Below are positions 1 to 6,722 of a stretch of DNA of 29,218 nucleotides, piece by piece. Position numbers and translations under genes: made by a program. Positions within the stretch are counted from its first letter, which is position 1. Every line of letters starts with the position of its first letter. Source of the DNA: JADHLJ01 sp038118725 (GTDB lineage: Bacteria; Pseudomonadota; Alphaproteobacteria; Thalassobaculales; Thalassobaculaceae); NCBI GenBank assembly GCA_038118725.1, contig JAYOIK010000067.1, forward strand, positions 1-29,218. Direction: 5' to 3'. The notes under the pieces are model-generated. The model was given only the letters and a program-made list of their open reading frames with translations. It had not been told where the DNA came from and searched no databases.

Positions 1-306
1 GGATATGGGTCGCATGGTCGCTAACGCGCCACGATGTTCACCGCCAACCAATCGGGAAAGGATTTCGCCGCCTTTTGGGTCAACTTCTTTGATTTCCAAT
101 TCGAAAGCCCGTCTCAGGAGGGCGGTGGACCGATCAAAGTGGAGCATGGCCACGCCATTTTGGCCAATGTTTCTAGGGGTCTTGGTGTGCTCTAGTCGAT
201 TTTGAGCGCCTGACGTAACGCATCCGGCGAGCACCAGCATCGTCGTGGTCGCGAGAAACAACGAAATCAGTTTTCTCGCCACTTTTTGCTGGATCCATAA
301 GCACAT
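1..306 (-). CDS. Putative lipoprotein, 3' end beyond the window
   Basis: The reading frame on the minus strand runs from an ATG at 306 to the first base of the window without a stop, giving 102 codons of a truncated gene. The N-terminus has a positively charged stretch (QQKVARK), a hydrophobic core (LISLFLATTTMLVLA) and a lipobox, LAGC, so the mature protein should start at that cysteine and be lipid-anchored. After it comes a hydrophilic region with VAMLHFDRSTALLRRAFELE and ILSRLVGGEHRGA. I do not recognise a family. The start at 306 is preferred because GAGGAG lies 7 bases upstream; another in-frame ATG at 312 sits too close to that site. Function is unknown. Confidence 0.75.
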   Translation of the reverse strand, partial: MCLWIQQKVARKLISLFLATTTMLVLAGCVTSGAQNRLEHTKTPRNIGQNGVAMLHFDRSTALLRRAFELEIKEVDPKGGEILSRLVGGEHRGALATMRPIS

Positions 307-329
307 GCTCATTCTCCTCGATAGCGGGG

Positions 330-359
330 TGTATACCTTGGTCTCATCCCGAACTTCAA
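330..359 (-). promoter_or_regulatory. Candidate sigma-70 promoter of the lipoprotein gene
   Basis: Read on the minus strand, TTGAAG (354-359) and TATACA (330-335) are separated by 18 bases, each matching the consensus at 4 of 6 positions. The predicted start of transcription is near 323, giving a leader of about 17 bases that contains the GAGGAG ribosome site. Only motif similarity supports this. Confidence 0.4.
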
Positions 360-562
360 AACAATATAGAACCGCGAACGCCGACATGACGGGCCGAGGC
401 GCGTGAAGATCTGAATCGTAGCTTGCGACGTATGGTCTCTTCACGAATTCGCATCCACGAGGGAGTCGAAGTGTACGCGCCATCCTGCTTTGGGATGATT
501 GAATGCGAAACGGGGGAATACGCACGCTTCGGAAAATAATTCGATAATCCCAGAACAATCGC

Positions 563-591
563 TTGACAGGCCATTGAGCCCTCCCCATACT
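563..591 (+). promoter_or_regulatory. Strong sigma-70 promoter of arsR, probably leaderless
   Basis: A perfect -35 hexamer TTGACA (563-568) is followed after 17 bases by CATACT (586-591), a 4 of 6 match to the -10 consensus. Transcription would begin around 598-599, which is the A of the arsR start codon. No Shine-Dalgarno sequence precedes that codon, so the transcript is probably leaderless. The rest of 313-562 holds the lipoprotein promoter and no convincing gene. Confidence 0.6.
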
Positions 592-598
592 CCCGATC

Positions 599-919
599 AT
601 GAACGTTGAAACCGCATCGAAATGCTTCGCCGAGCTCGGCAATCCGCATCGTCTGGAGGCGTTTCGCCTGTTGGTGCGCGCGGGGCCGGACGGGCTGACG
701 GTTGGGGAGATCCAACAACATCTCGGGATACCCAAATCGACCCTGTCGCATCACTGCCTGCACCTGATCTCTGTCGGGCTGGTGGAGCAACGGCGCGAGG
801 GGCGGACGATCCGGTGTTTCGCCAATTGTGACCTGACCCAGGAGCTTGCCAGGTTCCTGATCGATCAATGCTGCATGGGCGTCGAACTGGTGGAGACGGA
901 AAAAACGGAAACCGCGTGA
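599..919 (+). CDS. ArsR/SmtB-family metalloregulator
   Basis: A 106-residue winged-helix repressor of the ArsR family, which releases DNA when a metal or metalloid binds. The recognition region (about 33-68) reads TVGEIQQHLG, then PKSTLSHHCLHL, then the wing LVEQRREGRTIRC. A cysteine pair, C91-C92, lies in the C-terminal helix (DQCCMG). This resembles the C-terminal thiol site of Acidithiobacillus-type ArsR proteins that sense As(III); further cysteines are C9, C53, C73 and C77. The permease gene starts 91 bases downstream on the same strand, supporting a resistance unit under local control. Arsenite or antimonite is the likely inducer by inference; another thiophilic metal is possible. Confidence 0.85.
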   Translation: MNVETASKCFAELGNPHRLEAFRLLVRAGPDGLTVGEIQQHLGIPKSTLSHHCLHLISVGLVEQRREGRTIRCFANCDLTQELARFLIDQCCMGVELVETEKTETA

Positions 920-939
920 GTTTTCCCTTTTTTGATCCA

Positions 940-963
940 TTAGTTCGACTATTCTGGAACTAA
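940..963. promoter_or_regulatory. Inverted repeat between arsR and the permease gene
   Basis: TTAGTTC (940-946) and GAACTAA (957-963) form a perfect 7-bp inverted repeat with a 10-base spacer. It starts 21 bases after the arsR stop codon and ends 47 bases before the permease ATG. It could be an operator for the upstream ArsR protein or a short RNA hairpin. The dyad with its 10-base spacing fits a dimeric repressor, but no second copy was found at the arsR promoter. Confidence 0.35.
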
Positions 964-1010
964 CGTTTCAAGGGGCTTTGTCCCCAGAGGTACAATCTTG
1001 GGAGGCCGTG

Positions 1011-2057
1011 ATGGCCCTGTTGACCGAAACCTCCGAAATCGCCCGCAAGGTCTGGAAGATCGACCGCGTGGTGCTCGCCATTGTCGCCATCGCCGTCGGG
1101 CTGATCGCCCTGGTGCCGGAACAAGCCGGGCCAAGCGCGATTTTCACCGGCGAGGCGCTGGTCGGCATTCTGCCGTTCCTGATCATCTCGGTCCTGGTCG
1201 CGGCCTTCGCCAAGGCAACGGGCTTGGATAAGCAGATCGCCATCGCGTTTTCCGGGCACCCGATCCGCGCGGTGTTCCTCGCCGCCGCCTTCGGCGCGCT
1301 GTCGCCGTTCTGTTCCTGCGGCGTGGTGCCGATCATCGCCGGCCTGCTCGGCGCCGGGGTGCCGCTGGCGCCGGTCATGGCGTTCTGGCTGGCCTCGCCC
1401 TTGATGGATCCGCAGATATTCTTCCTGATGATCCCGGTCTTCGGCCTGCCGTTCACCGTGGCCAAGCTGCTGGCGGCCTTCGGGATCGGCGCGGCGGCGG
1501 GCATCGCCACCCATATGTTCGCCCGTCAGGAGCTGTTCGCCAATCCGATGCTGCCCGGCGCGATGGGCTGCGGTAGCGGTTGTAGCGCGCGTAGCCCGCT
1601 TTCCGTCGGCCCGGTGGTGTGGAAGTTCTGGGGCGACGCCGACCGGCGCGAGGCGTTCTCGGGCGAGGCGCGGGCGATCGGCTGGTTCCTGCTCAAGTGG
1701 CTGACCCTGGCCTTTATCCTGGAGAGCCTGATGGTGGCCTATATCCCGGCCGAGCGCATCGCGGAAAATCTCGGCGGCGCCGCGTGGTGGGCGATCCCGG
1801 CCTCGGTGGTGCTCGGGGTGCCGGCCTATCTCAACGGTTTCGCCGCGATCCCGACGGTCGGCGCGCTGATCGACATGGGCATGGCGCCCGGCGCCGGGCT
1901 CGGCTTCATGGTCGCCGGCGGCGTGACCAGCATCCCGGCGGCCATGGCGGTCTTCGCCCTGGTTAAGCGACCGGTGTTCCTGTGGTATCTGCTCTGGGGC
2001 CTCGTCGGCTCGCTCGCCGTGGCCTACGGCTTCCAGGCCTACGTGATGCTTGTGTGA
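1011..2057 (+). CDS. ArsP/YraQ-type permease (UPF0718)
   Basis: A 348-residue polytopic inner-membrane protein of the permease family that includes ArsP, the exporter of trivalent organoarsenicals in Campylobacter. It has several hydrophobic helices and the family signature SPFCSCGVVPIIAGLLGAG near residues 93-111. The C-x-C within it is thought to handle the thiol-binding substrate. A hydrophilic loop follows with another cysteine cluster (CGSGCSA), then a second helical half containing VPAYLNGFAAIPTVGALI. The start at 1011 is chosen because GGAGG lies 5 bases before it; an upstream TTG at 978 would add 11 residues without a ribosome site. With the ArsR gene just upstream, export of an arsenical or similar metalloid is likely. 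The exact substrate is not shown by sequence. Confidence 0.85.
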   Translation: MALLTETSEIARKVWKIDRVVLAIVAIAVGLIALVPEQAGPSAIFTGEALVGILPFLIISVLVAAFAKATGLDKQIAIAFSGHPIRAVFLAAAFGALSPFCSCGVVPIIAGLLGAGVPLAPVMAFWLASPLMDPQIFFLMIPVFGLPFTVAKLLAAFGIGAAAGIATHMFARQELFANPMLPGAMGCGSGCSARSPLSVGPVVWKFWGDADRREAFSGEARAIGWFLLKWLTLAFILESLMVAYIPAERIAENLGGAAWWAIPASVVLGVPAYLNGFAAIPTVGALIDMGMAPGAGLGFMVAGGVTSIPAAMAVFALVKRPVFLWYLLWGLVGSLAVAYGFQAYVMLV

Positions 2058-2196
2058 TGCCCTTATGATGCCCGTGTGATGATCGGAGAATGGATTGATG
2101 GCGGTGTGGAAACGCACCCCTTCGCCTTGAACATCACCCATTTCCCGCACGATGGTGTAGGATGTCCGTTGAGAATGGCCGAAAAAGGACCCCGTC

Positions 2197-3000
2197 ATGG
2201 CCGAGCTTGACTTCAAGGCCAAGACGCTCGTCGACCCGGTATGGTCGGCGATGCGCGAGGATGCCGCGACCTGGGCGCTAGAGGAATCCGCGCTTGCCAG
2301 TTGGCTGCACACCACGGTGCTGGATCAGGACAGCCTGCAAAGCGCCCTGGCGTTTTTGCTCTCGCAAAAGCTCGGCGGGCCGGAGATCAACGCCTTGTCG
2401 CTGTATCAAGTACTGGACGAGACGGTGAACGGCGATGCCTGGGTGATTAACGCGGCTCGGGCCGATCTCTCCGCCACCTATGAGCGTGATCCGGCCTGCA
2501 CCAGTTATCTCGAGCCCTTCATTTTCTACAAGGGTTACCAGGCGCTCCAGGCGCATCGGGTCGCGCATCGGCTATGGGAGCAGGGCCGCGAGACATTGGC
2601 GTTCTATCTGCAAAGCCGAGCCTCCGAGGTCTTTCAGGTGGATATCCATCCGGCGGCGCGGATCGGCAAGGGGATCATGATCGATCACGCCACCGGCGTG
2701 GTGATCGGCGAGACCGCGGTCGTCGGCGACGGTGTATCGCTTTTACACGGCGTGACCCTGGGCGGTACCGGCAAGGAACGCGGCGACCGACACCCGAAAA
2801 TCGGCGCCGGTACCATGATCGGCGCCGGAGCGGCGATCCTCGGGAATATCAGCATTGGTGCCTGCTGTCGGGTCGGCGCCGGTAGCGTGGTCCTGAAAAA
2901 CGTGCCGGACAACACCACCGTCGCCGGCGTACCAGCCAAGGAGGTCGGCGAGGCCGGCTGCGATCAGCCCGCCATGCTGATGGATCAGAAATTCTGGTAG
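2197..3000 (+). CDS. cysE: Serine O-acetyltransferase
   Basis: A 267-residue enzyme that transfers acetyl from acetyl-CoA to L-serine, giving O-acetylserine, the first step of cysteine synthesis in the cytoplasm. The helical N-terminal domain (to about residue 145) is followed by a left-handed beta-helix of hexapeptide repeats. It carries the family signatures VDIHPAARIGKGIMIDHATG, GETAVVGDGVSLLHGVTLGG and HPKIGAGTMIGAGA. The C-terminus, ending in DQKFW, is of the kind that docks into cysteine synthase or mediates cysteine feedback. Length is usual for the family. AAGGA precedes the ATG. It stands alone with its own upstream gap of 139 bases. Confidence 0.95.
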   Translation: MAELDFKAKTLVDPVWSAMREDAATWALEESALASWLHTTVLDQDSLQSALAFLLSQKLGGPEINALSLYQVLDETVNGDAWVINAARADLSATYERDPACTSYLEPFIFYKGYQALQAHRVAHRLWEQGRETLAFYLQSRASEVFQVDIHPAARIGKGIMIDHATGVVIGETAVVGDGVSLLHGVTLGGTGKERGDRHPKIGAGTMIGAGAAILGNISIGACCRVGAGSVVLKNVPDNTTVAGVPAKEVGEAGCDQPAMLMDQKFW

Positions 3001-3043
3001 CGGACATTCGGCACGCCACGACCCTCGCGCCAGGAGCAAGCTT

Positions 3044-3376
3044 ATGAAAATCCCCACGCTGCCCTTTACCACAACCGATTGGAGCGAGGTTCCCGTCGTC
3101 GAATATCCCGGCGAGAGCGGCAAGGCGTTGTGGCGAACCCAGGAGGTCGGGGATATCAGGATCCGCATGGTCGAATATACGCCCGGCTATGTCGCCGATC
3201 ACTGGTGCGACCGGGGACACATATTGCTGGTCCTTGAGGGGGAGCTGCATTCCGAACTCCAGGACGGCCGTCGGGTCACCTTGACGCCGGGAATGAGCTA
3301 TCAGGTTTCCGACCATGGCGACGCGGCGCATCGCTCGGTGACCGAGACCGGGGCCAAGCTGTTCATCGTCGACTGA
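3044..3376 (+). CDS. Small cupin-fold protein (DHCW-motif family)
   Basis: A 110-residue single-domain cupin. The conserved stretch ADHWCDRGHILLVLEGEL (about 57-74) matches the family named for its DHCW motif, though here the order is DHWC. A second cupin strand region reads LTPGMSYQVSDHGDAAHR. The histidines and acidic residues could hold a metal, but no reaction is known for this family. AGGAG lies 9 bases before the ATG. The gene follows cysE by 43 bases and may be read with it. Family assignment is firm; function is unknown. Confidence 0.8.
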   Translation: MKIPTLPFTTTDWSEVPVVEYPGESGKALWRTQEVGDIRIRMVEYTPGYVADHWCDRGHILLVLEGELHSELQDGRRVTLTPGMSYQVSDHGDAAHRSVTETGAKLFIVD

Positions 3377-3411
3377 ATCGGCTTTATTCTCGGGGCCATG
3401 CCGCGCGGCGC

Positions 3412-3441
3412 TTGCAATTTGCCCCATCGGACCGATATATC
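3412..3441 (+). promoter_or_regulatory. Candidate promoter of the 4.5S RNA gene
   Basis: TTGCAA (3412-3417) and TATATC (3436-3441) are separated by 18 bases. Transcription would begin near 3448, matching the 5' end of the RNA inferred from its terminal stem. The agreement between the two predictions strengthens both. Confidence 0.5.
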
Positions 3442-3448
3442 TCCGCCA

Positions 3449-3543
3449 GGAAGGTTGGGGTGGACAGGCTCCTCGCCAACCCGGTCAGGTCCGGAAGGAA
3501 GCAGCCGTAACGAGTTTCGGTCTGGGTCGCTTTCCAACCTTCC
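3449..3543 (+). ncRNA. ffs: 4.5S RNA of the signal recognition particle
   Basis: This is the small bacterial SRP RNA, which binds the Ffh M domain and helps deliver membrane and secreted proteins to FtsY. The hallmark apical sequence, GTCAGGTCCGGAAGGAAGCA, lies at about 3484-3503 and continues into GCCGTAACGA. The ends GGAAGGTTGG (3449-3458) and CCAACCTTCC (3534-3543) pair perfectly over 10 bases and close the hairpin, giving about 95 nucleotides. Location just upstream of dnaX is common in Alphaproteobacteria. No poly-U terminator follows directly. Confidence 0.95.
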
Positions 3544-3555
3544 GCTTAAGCTCCT

Positions 3556-3614
3556 CAGCGGATCTTGATTGAGCGTGGACAATATTGCCCACGCGCGGTC
3601 AAGTGAATCCGCTG
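3556..3614. repeat. Long imperfect palindrome after the 4.5S RNA gene
   Basis: CAGCGGAT (3556-3563) pairs with ATCCGCTG (3607-3614), CTTGA (3564-3568) with TCAAG (3599-3603), and GCGTGG (3573-3578) with CCACGC (3589-3594) around the self-complementary CAATATTG. The result is a 59-base element able to form a long hairpin. It may help end the 4.5S transcript, but there is no following U-run. Its outer arm, read inward from the right on the minus strand, contains AGCGGATTCAC, which resembles AGCAGATTCAC in the next palindrome, so both may belong to one repeat family. Confidence 0.6.
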
Positions 3615-3630
3615 TAATTTCAAACAGATC

Positions 3631-3690
3631 GAGCAGATTCACCGGTTCGTGAAATCATTGGAAATGATTTCACTCAACCCGGATCTGCTC
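3631..3690. repeat. Long near-perfect palindrome directly before dnaX
   Basis: GAGCAGAT (3631-3638) pairs with ATCTGCTC (3683-3690), CCGGTT (3642-3647) with AACCCGG (3676-3682, one bulge), and GTGAAATCATT (3649-3659) with AATGATTTCAC (3663-3673) over a 3-base loop. This gives about 25 base pairs in 60 bases and ends 12 bases before the dnaX ATG. The compact shape suggests a dispersed palindromic repeat or small non-autonomous element of the kind scattered through alphaproteobacterial genomes. Copies elsewhere cannot be seen from this window. Confidence 0.7.
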
Positions 3691-3702
3691 TAAGATCCTC
3701 CC

Positions 3703-5592
3703 ATGAATGACAGCGCGGCCACCGAAGGCGCGGACTATCGGGTTCTCGCCCGCAAGTACCGCCCCCAGAGTTTCGAGGACCTGATCGGTCAGGAAGCGCT
3801 GGTCCGCACCCTCAGCAATGCTCTTGATCAAGGCCGGCTCGCCCATGCCTTCGTTCTGACCGGGGTGCGCGGGGTCGGCAAGACCACGACCGCGCGGATC
3901 ATAGCCAAGGGGCTCAACTGTATCGGGGCCGACGGTACGGGCGGGCCGACGGTCAACCCTTGCGGGGTTTGCGACAATTGCCGCTCGATCACCGAGGACC
4001 GGCATGTCGACGTGCTGGAGATGGACGCCGCCAGCCATACCGGCGTCGACGATATCCGCGAGATCATCGACGGGGTGCGCTACCGCCCGGTCTCGGCGCG
4101 CTACAAGGTCTATATCATCGACGAGGTCCACATGCTTTCGCGCAACGCCTTCAACGCGTTGCTGAAGACCTTGGAAGAGCCGCCTGATCATGTGAAGTTC
4201 ATCTTCGCGACGACCGAGATCCGCAAGGTTCCGATCACCGTGCTCTCGAGGTGCCAGCGGTTCGACCTCCGGCGTATCGGGGCGGAGGATCTGATCGCGC
4301 TGTTCACCCGGATCTGCGCCAAGGAAGATGTCGAGGCCGAGGAAGAGGCGCTGCGTCTCGTGGCGCGGGCGGCGGACGGCTCGGCCCGCGACGGTCTGTC
4401 CCTGCTCGACCAGGCGATGGCCCTGGCCACCGGGCCAATCGCCCCCAGTCTGGTTCAGGAGATGCTGGGCCTCGCCGATCGCGGCGAGATCCTCGATCTG
4501 TTCGAGGAATTGATGCGCGGCAAGCTGCCCGAGGCCTTGGCCCGGGTGAACGCGATGCACGATCTCGGCGCCGACCCGTTGGTGATCGCCCAGGATCTGT
4601 TGGACACCACGCATCTGGTCACCCGCTTCAAGGTAGCGCCGGAGAACGCGGCCCTCGACGCTTCCGAGATCGAGCGGACCCGGGGCACCGCCATGGCCGA
4701 GGCGCTTACCACCCCGCATCTTGGCCGCGCCTGGCAGATGTTCTTGAAAGGCATCACCGAGATTCAGCAGGCGCCCTCGCCGCTCGCGGCGTTGGAGATG
4801 GTGTTGATTCGCCTCGCCCATCTCTCGGATATGCCGAGCCCGGGCGATGTGATCAAAAGCCTGCAATCCGGCGCCCCGGTCACGGCCAAGGCCGCGCCAT
4901 CTCCCGGCTCTAACGGCGCCTCGCCAGTCCCCGCGGCCGCCGCGGCAGCCCCAATCGCATCCCCTCCGAGTTCTCAGTCGACACTCCCGCCCGAAGTAGC
5001 ACCCACGACGGTCGCCTCCGCGCCAGAGTCCACCGCATCCGAGATCCCGCCACCGCCGCCAACCGCGGCGCGCGTCGACGTTCCGGATGAGGCGGCCCCC
5101 GAGGCACCGAACGGCCCCACCAGCTTCGCCGAGATCGTGGCCTTGTTCGAGGAAAAGCGGGAAGCGGTTCTGCATGCCCGCCTGACCCGCGATGTCCGCC
5201 CCATTCGGGTCGAGCCCGGCGTATTGGAATTCGAGGCCACCGGGGATGTCGACGCCGCCTTGGCCGGATCGATCGGCAAGCTGTTGGTCGAGTGGACTGG
5301 CCGGCCCTGGGCGGTCACCCTTGGCGACAACCCAGGCGAGCCGAGCTTGATGGAACGGCGCGACGCCGCCGAGGCTCGGGTGCGCGAGGAAGCCTCCACC
5401 GACCCGGTCGTCGCGGCGGTTCTCGAGACCTTCCCCGGCGCGGCGGTCGAGGCGGTACGCCCCCTCATCACCCCCGAGACAGGCGCGGATGCACCGCATC
5501 CGGAGCCGCCGGACGATCTCGAGGATTTGGACGATGATGACGACTTTGAACCGGATGCCGGCGCCATGGCGGCGCAAGTGATCCAGAGTTAA
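3703..5592 (+). CDS. dnaX: DNA polymerase III subunit gamma/tau
   Basis: A 629-residue clamp-loader ATPase that assembles the replicase and loads the beta clamp. The AAA+ core shows Walker A GVRGVGKT (54-61), a zinc module with C73, C87, C90 and C93, Walker B DEVH (140-143) and the SRC sensor/arginine motif (182-184). After domain III comes a linker rich in Ala, Pro and Ser (about 390-470), then a conserved C-terminal domain (about 475-560) as in tau, ending in a very acidic tail (DDLEDLDDDDDFEPD). I see no A-AAA-AAG slippery site like that which makes gamma in E. coli. The ATG has no clear ribosome site and lies just after a long palindrome. YbaB and RecR follow, the usual arrangement. Confidence 0.96.
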   Translation: MNDSAATEGADYRVLARKYRPQSFEDLIGQEALVRTLSNALDQGRLAHAFVLTGVRGVGKTTTARIIAKGLNCIGADGTGGPTVNPCGVCDNCRSITEDRHVDVLEMDAASHTGVDDIREIIDGVRYRPVSARYKVYIIDEVHMLSRNAFNALLKTLEEPPDHVKFIFATTEIRKVPITVLSRCQRFDLRRIGAEDLIALFTRICAKEDVEAEEEALRLVARAADGSARDGLSLLDQAMALATGPIAPSLVQEMLGLADRGEILDLFEELMRGKLPEALARVNAMHDLGADPLVIAQDLLDTTHLVTRFKVAPENAALDASEIERTRGTAMAEALTTPHLGRAWQMFLKGITEIQQAPSPLAALEMVLIRLAHLSDMPSPGDVIKSLQSGAPVTAKAAPSPGSNGASPVPAAAAAAPIASPPSSQSTLPPEVAPTTVASAPESTASEIPPPPPTAARVDVPDEAAPEAPNGPTSFAEIVALFEEKREAVLHARLTRDVRPIRVEPGVLEFEATGDVDAALAGSIGKLLVEWTGRPWAVTLGDNPGEPSLMERRDAAEARVREEASTDPVVAAVLETFPGAAVEAVRPLITPETGADAPHPEPPDDLEDLDDDDDFEPDAGAMAAQVIQS

Positions 5593-5630
5593 CCGAACAA
5601 CAACGACGGCGAGCCGACAAGGGACAGGCA

Positions 5631-5954
5631 ATGAAGAATCTCGGTCAGATGATGAAGCAAGTGCAGGAAATGCAGGAAAAGATGCAATCCATGCAGGAAC
5701 AGCAGCTTGCCATGGAGGTCGAGGGCTCCAGCGGCGCCGGGATGATCCGCGTGACCTTGAACGGCAAGGGCGAGATGCGGGCCATCCGGCTGGACCCCTC
5801 AATCGTCACATCGGACGATGTCGAGGTGCTGGAGGACCTGATCATGGCCGCGGTCAATGACGCCCATGCCAAGGTCGAACAGCGCAAGATGGAAGAGATG
5901 CAGAAACTGACCGGCGGCCTGCCGCTCCCGCCGGGCTTCAAGCTACCCTTCTAG
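5631..5954 (+). CDS. YbaB/EbfC nucleoid-associated protein
   Basis: A 107-residue small DNA-binding protein of the YbaB/EbfC family, which forms dimers shaped like tweezers and coats the nucleoid. The N-terminal helix is rich in Met and Gln (LGQMMKQVQEMQEKMQ), followed by the family core VEGSSGAGMIRVTLNGKGEM and RLDPSIV, and a C-terminal helix ending in GGLPLPPGFKLPF. It lies 38 bases after dnaX and 11 bases before recR, so the three genes are probably one operon linking replication and recombination repair. GGGACAGG precedes the ATG. Confidence 0.95.
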   Translation: MKNLGQMMKQVQEMQEKMQSMQEQQLAMEVEGSSGAGMIRVTLNGKGEMRAIRLDPSIVTSDDVEVLEDLIMAAVNDAHAKVEQRKMEEMQKLTGGLPLPPGFKLPF

Positions 5955-5965
5955 GTGGACGGATC

Positions 5966-6571
5966 ATGGCGGAGTCTTTCGGCCCGGGAGAGCTCGACCG
6001 GATCATTCACCTGCTGGCCAAGCTGCCCGGTCTCGGCCCCCGCTCGGCCCGGCGCGCGGCCTTGCACCTGTTGAAACGACGCGACGCGCTCATGCGGCCA
6101 CTCGCGGACTCGCTCTCCCAGGCCGCCGACAAGGTGGTCGCCTGCGCCACTTGCGGGAATCTCGACACCATCGATCCCTGCGGCATCTGCCGCGATACCA
6201 GACGCGACGAGACCCGGATCTGCGTGGTGAAGGAGGTCGGCGATCTCTGGGCGCTGGAGCGGGCGGCGGTGTTCCGCGGCCGCTACCACGTCACCGGCGG
6301 CCTGCTTTCGGCGCTGGACGGCGTCGGGCCGGAGGAACTAAACATCGACACGCTCGCCGCCCGCGCCGAGGCGCCGGAGGTCACCGAAGTCATCCTCGCC
6401 ATGGACGCCACCGTCGACGGCCAGACCACCGCGCATTACATCGTCGACCGTCTCGCGGGATGCGGGGTGGAAATCTCCCGCCTTGCCCGGGGCGTTCCGG
6501 TGGGCGGCGAGTTGGACTATCTCGACGACGGCACCCTCGCCCAGGCGCTGAAGGCGCGGCGCGGGGTTTAA
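5966..6571 (+). CDS. recR: Recombination protein RecR
   Basis: A 201-residue DNA-clamp protein of the RecFOR pathway, which loads RecA at single-strand gaps. The N-terminal helix-hairpin-helix reads LLAKLPGLGPRSARRAALHLL. The four-cysteine zinc finger is CATCGN (C56, C59) and CGICRD (C68, C71). A Toprim domain follows with ICVVKEVGDLWALE and later ILAMDATVDGQTTAHYI. The C-terminal segment has LARGVPVGGELDYLDDGTL. Length is typical. It is the last gene of the dnaX-ybaB-recR unit, since the next gene has its own anaerobic control site. Confidence 0.96.
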   Translation: MAESFGPGELDRIIHLLAKLPGLGPRSARRAALHLLKRRDALMRPLADSLSQAADKVVACATCGNLDTIDPCGICRDTRRDETRICVVKEVGDLWALERAAVFRGRYHVTGGLLSALDGVGPEELNIDTLAARAEAPEVTEVILAMDATVDGQTTAHYIVDRLAGCGVEISRLARGVPVGGELDYLDDGTLAQALKARRGV

Positions 6572-6612
6572 GCTCGCCAGATCTCTCCGCCCTGTAACTT
6601 TCTTCCAAGTAA

Positions 6613-6626
6613 TTGATCTAGATCAA
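6613..6626. promoter_or_regulatory. FNR/NNR-type anaerobic regulator box upstream of nirK
   Basis: TTGATCTAGATCAA is a perfect 14-bp palindrome matching the TTGAT-N4-ATCAA consensus bound by FNR-like and NnrR/DnrD-type members of the CRP family. Its centre is about 103 bases before the nirK ATG. An activator at the usual -41.5 position would place the transcription start near 6661, within the leader. The -10 region there is weak, as expected for an activator-dependent promoter. The site predicts induction by low oxygen or nitric oxide. Confidence 0.85.
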
Positions 6627-6722
6627 TTTGCCCCTTGCCACGTGGCGTTAGCCTTTGCCGAACGGGCGAGAACAACCGTGCCCCGTCGAGGATGCGAGGC
6701 TTCACCAAAAAGGGGGCAAGAC

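Noticed and set aside
356..940. Long minus-strand open frame of 194 codons
   Set aside because: It is antisense to the clear arsR gene and runs through its promoter; the peptide has no recognisable domain.
960..2315. Minus-strand open frame of 451 codons
   Set aside because: Antisense to the permease gene and to the start of cysE. Its His/Arg/Asp-rich composition is that expected from the complement of GC-rich coding sequence.
3670..5802. Minus-strand open frame of 710 codons
   Set aside because: Antisense to dnaX and ybaB, Gly/Arg-rich, no domain; a by-product of high GC at third codon positions.
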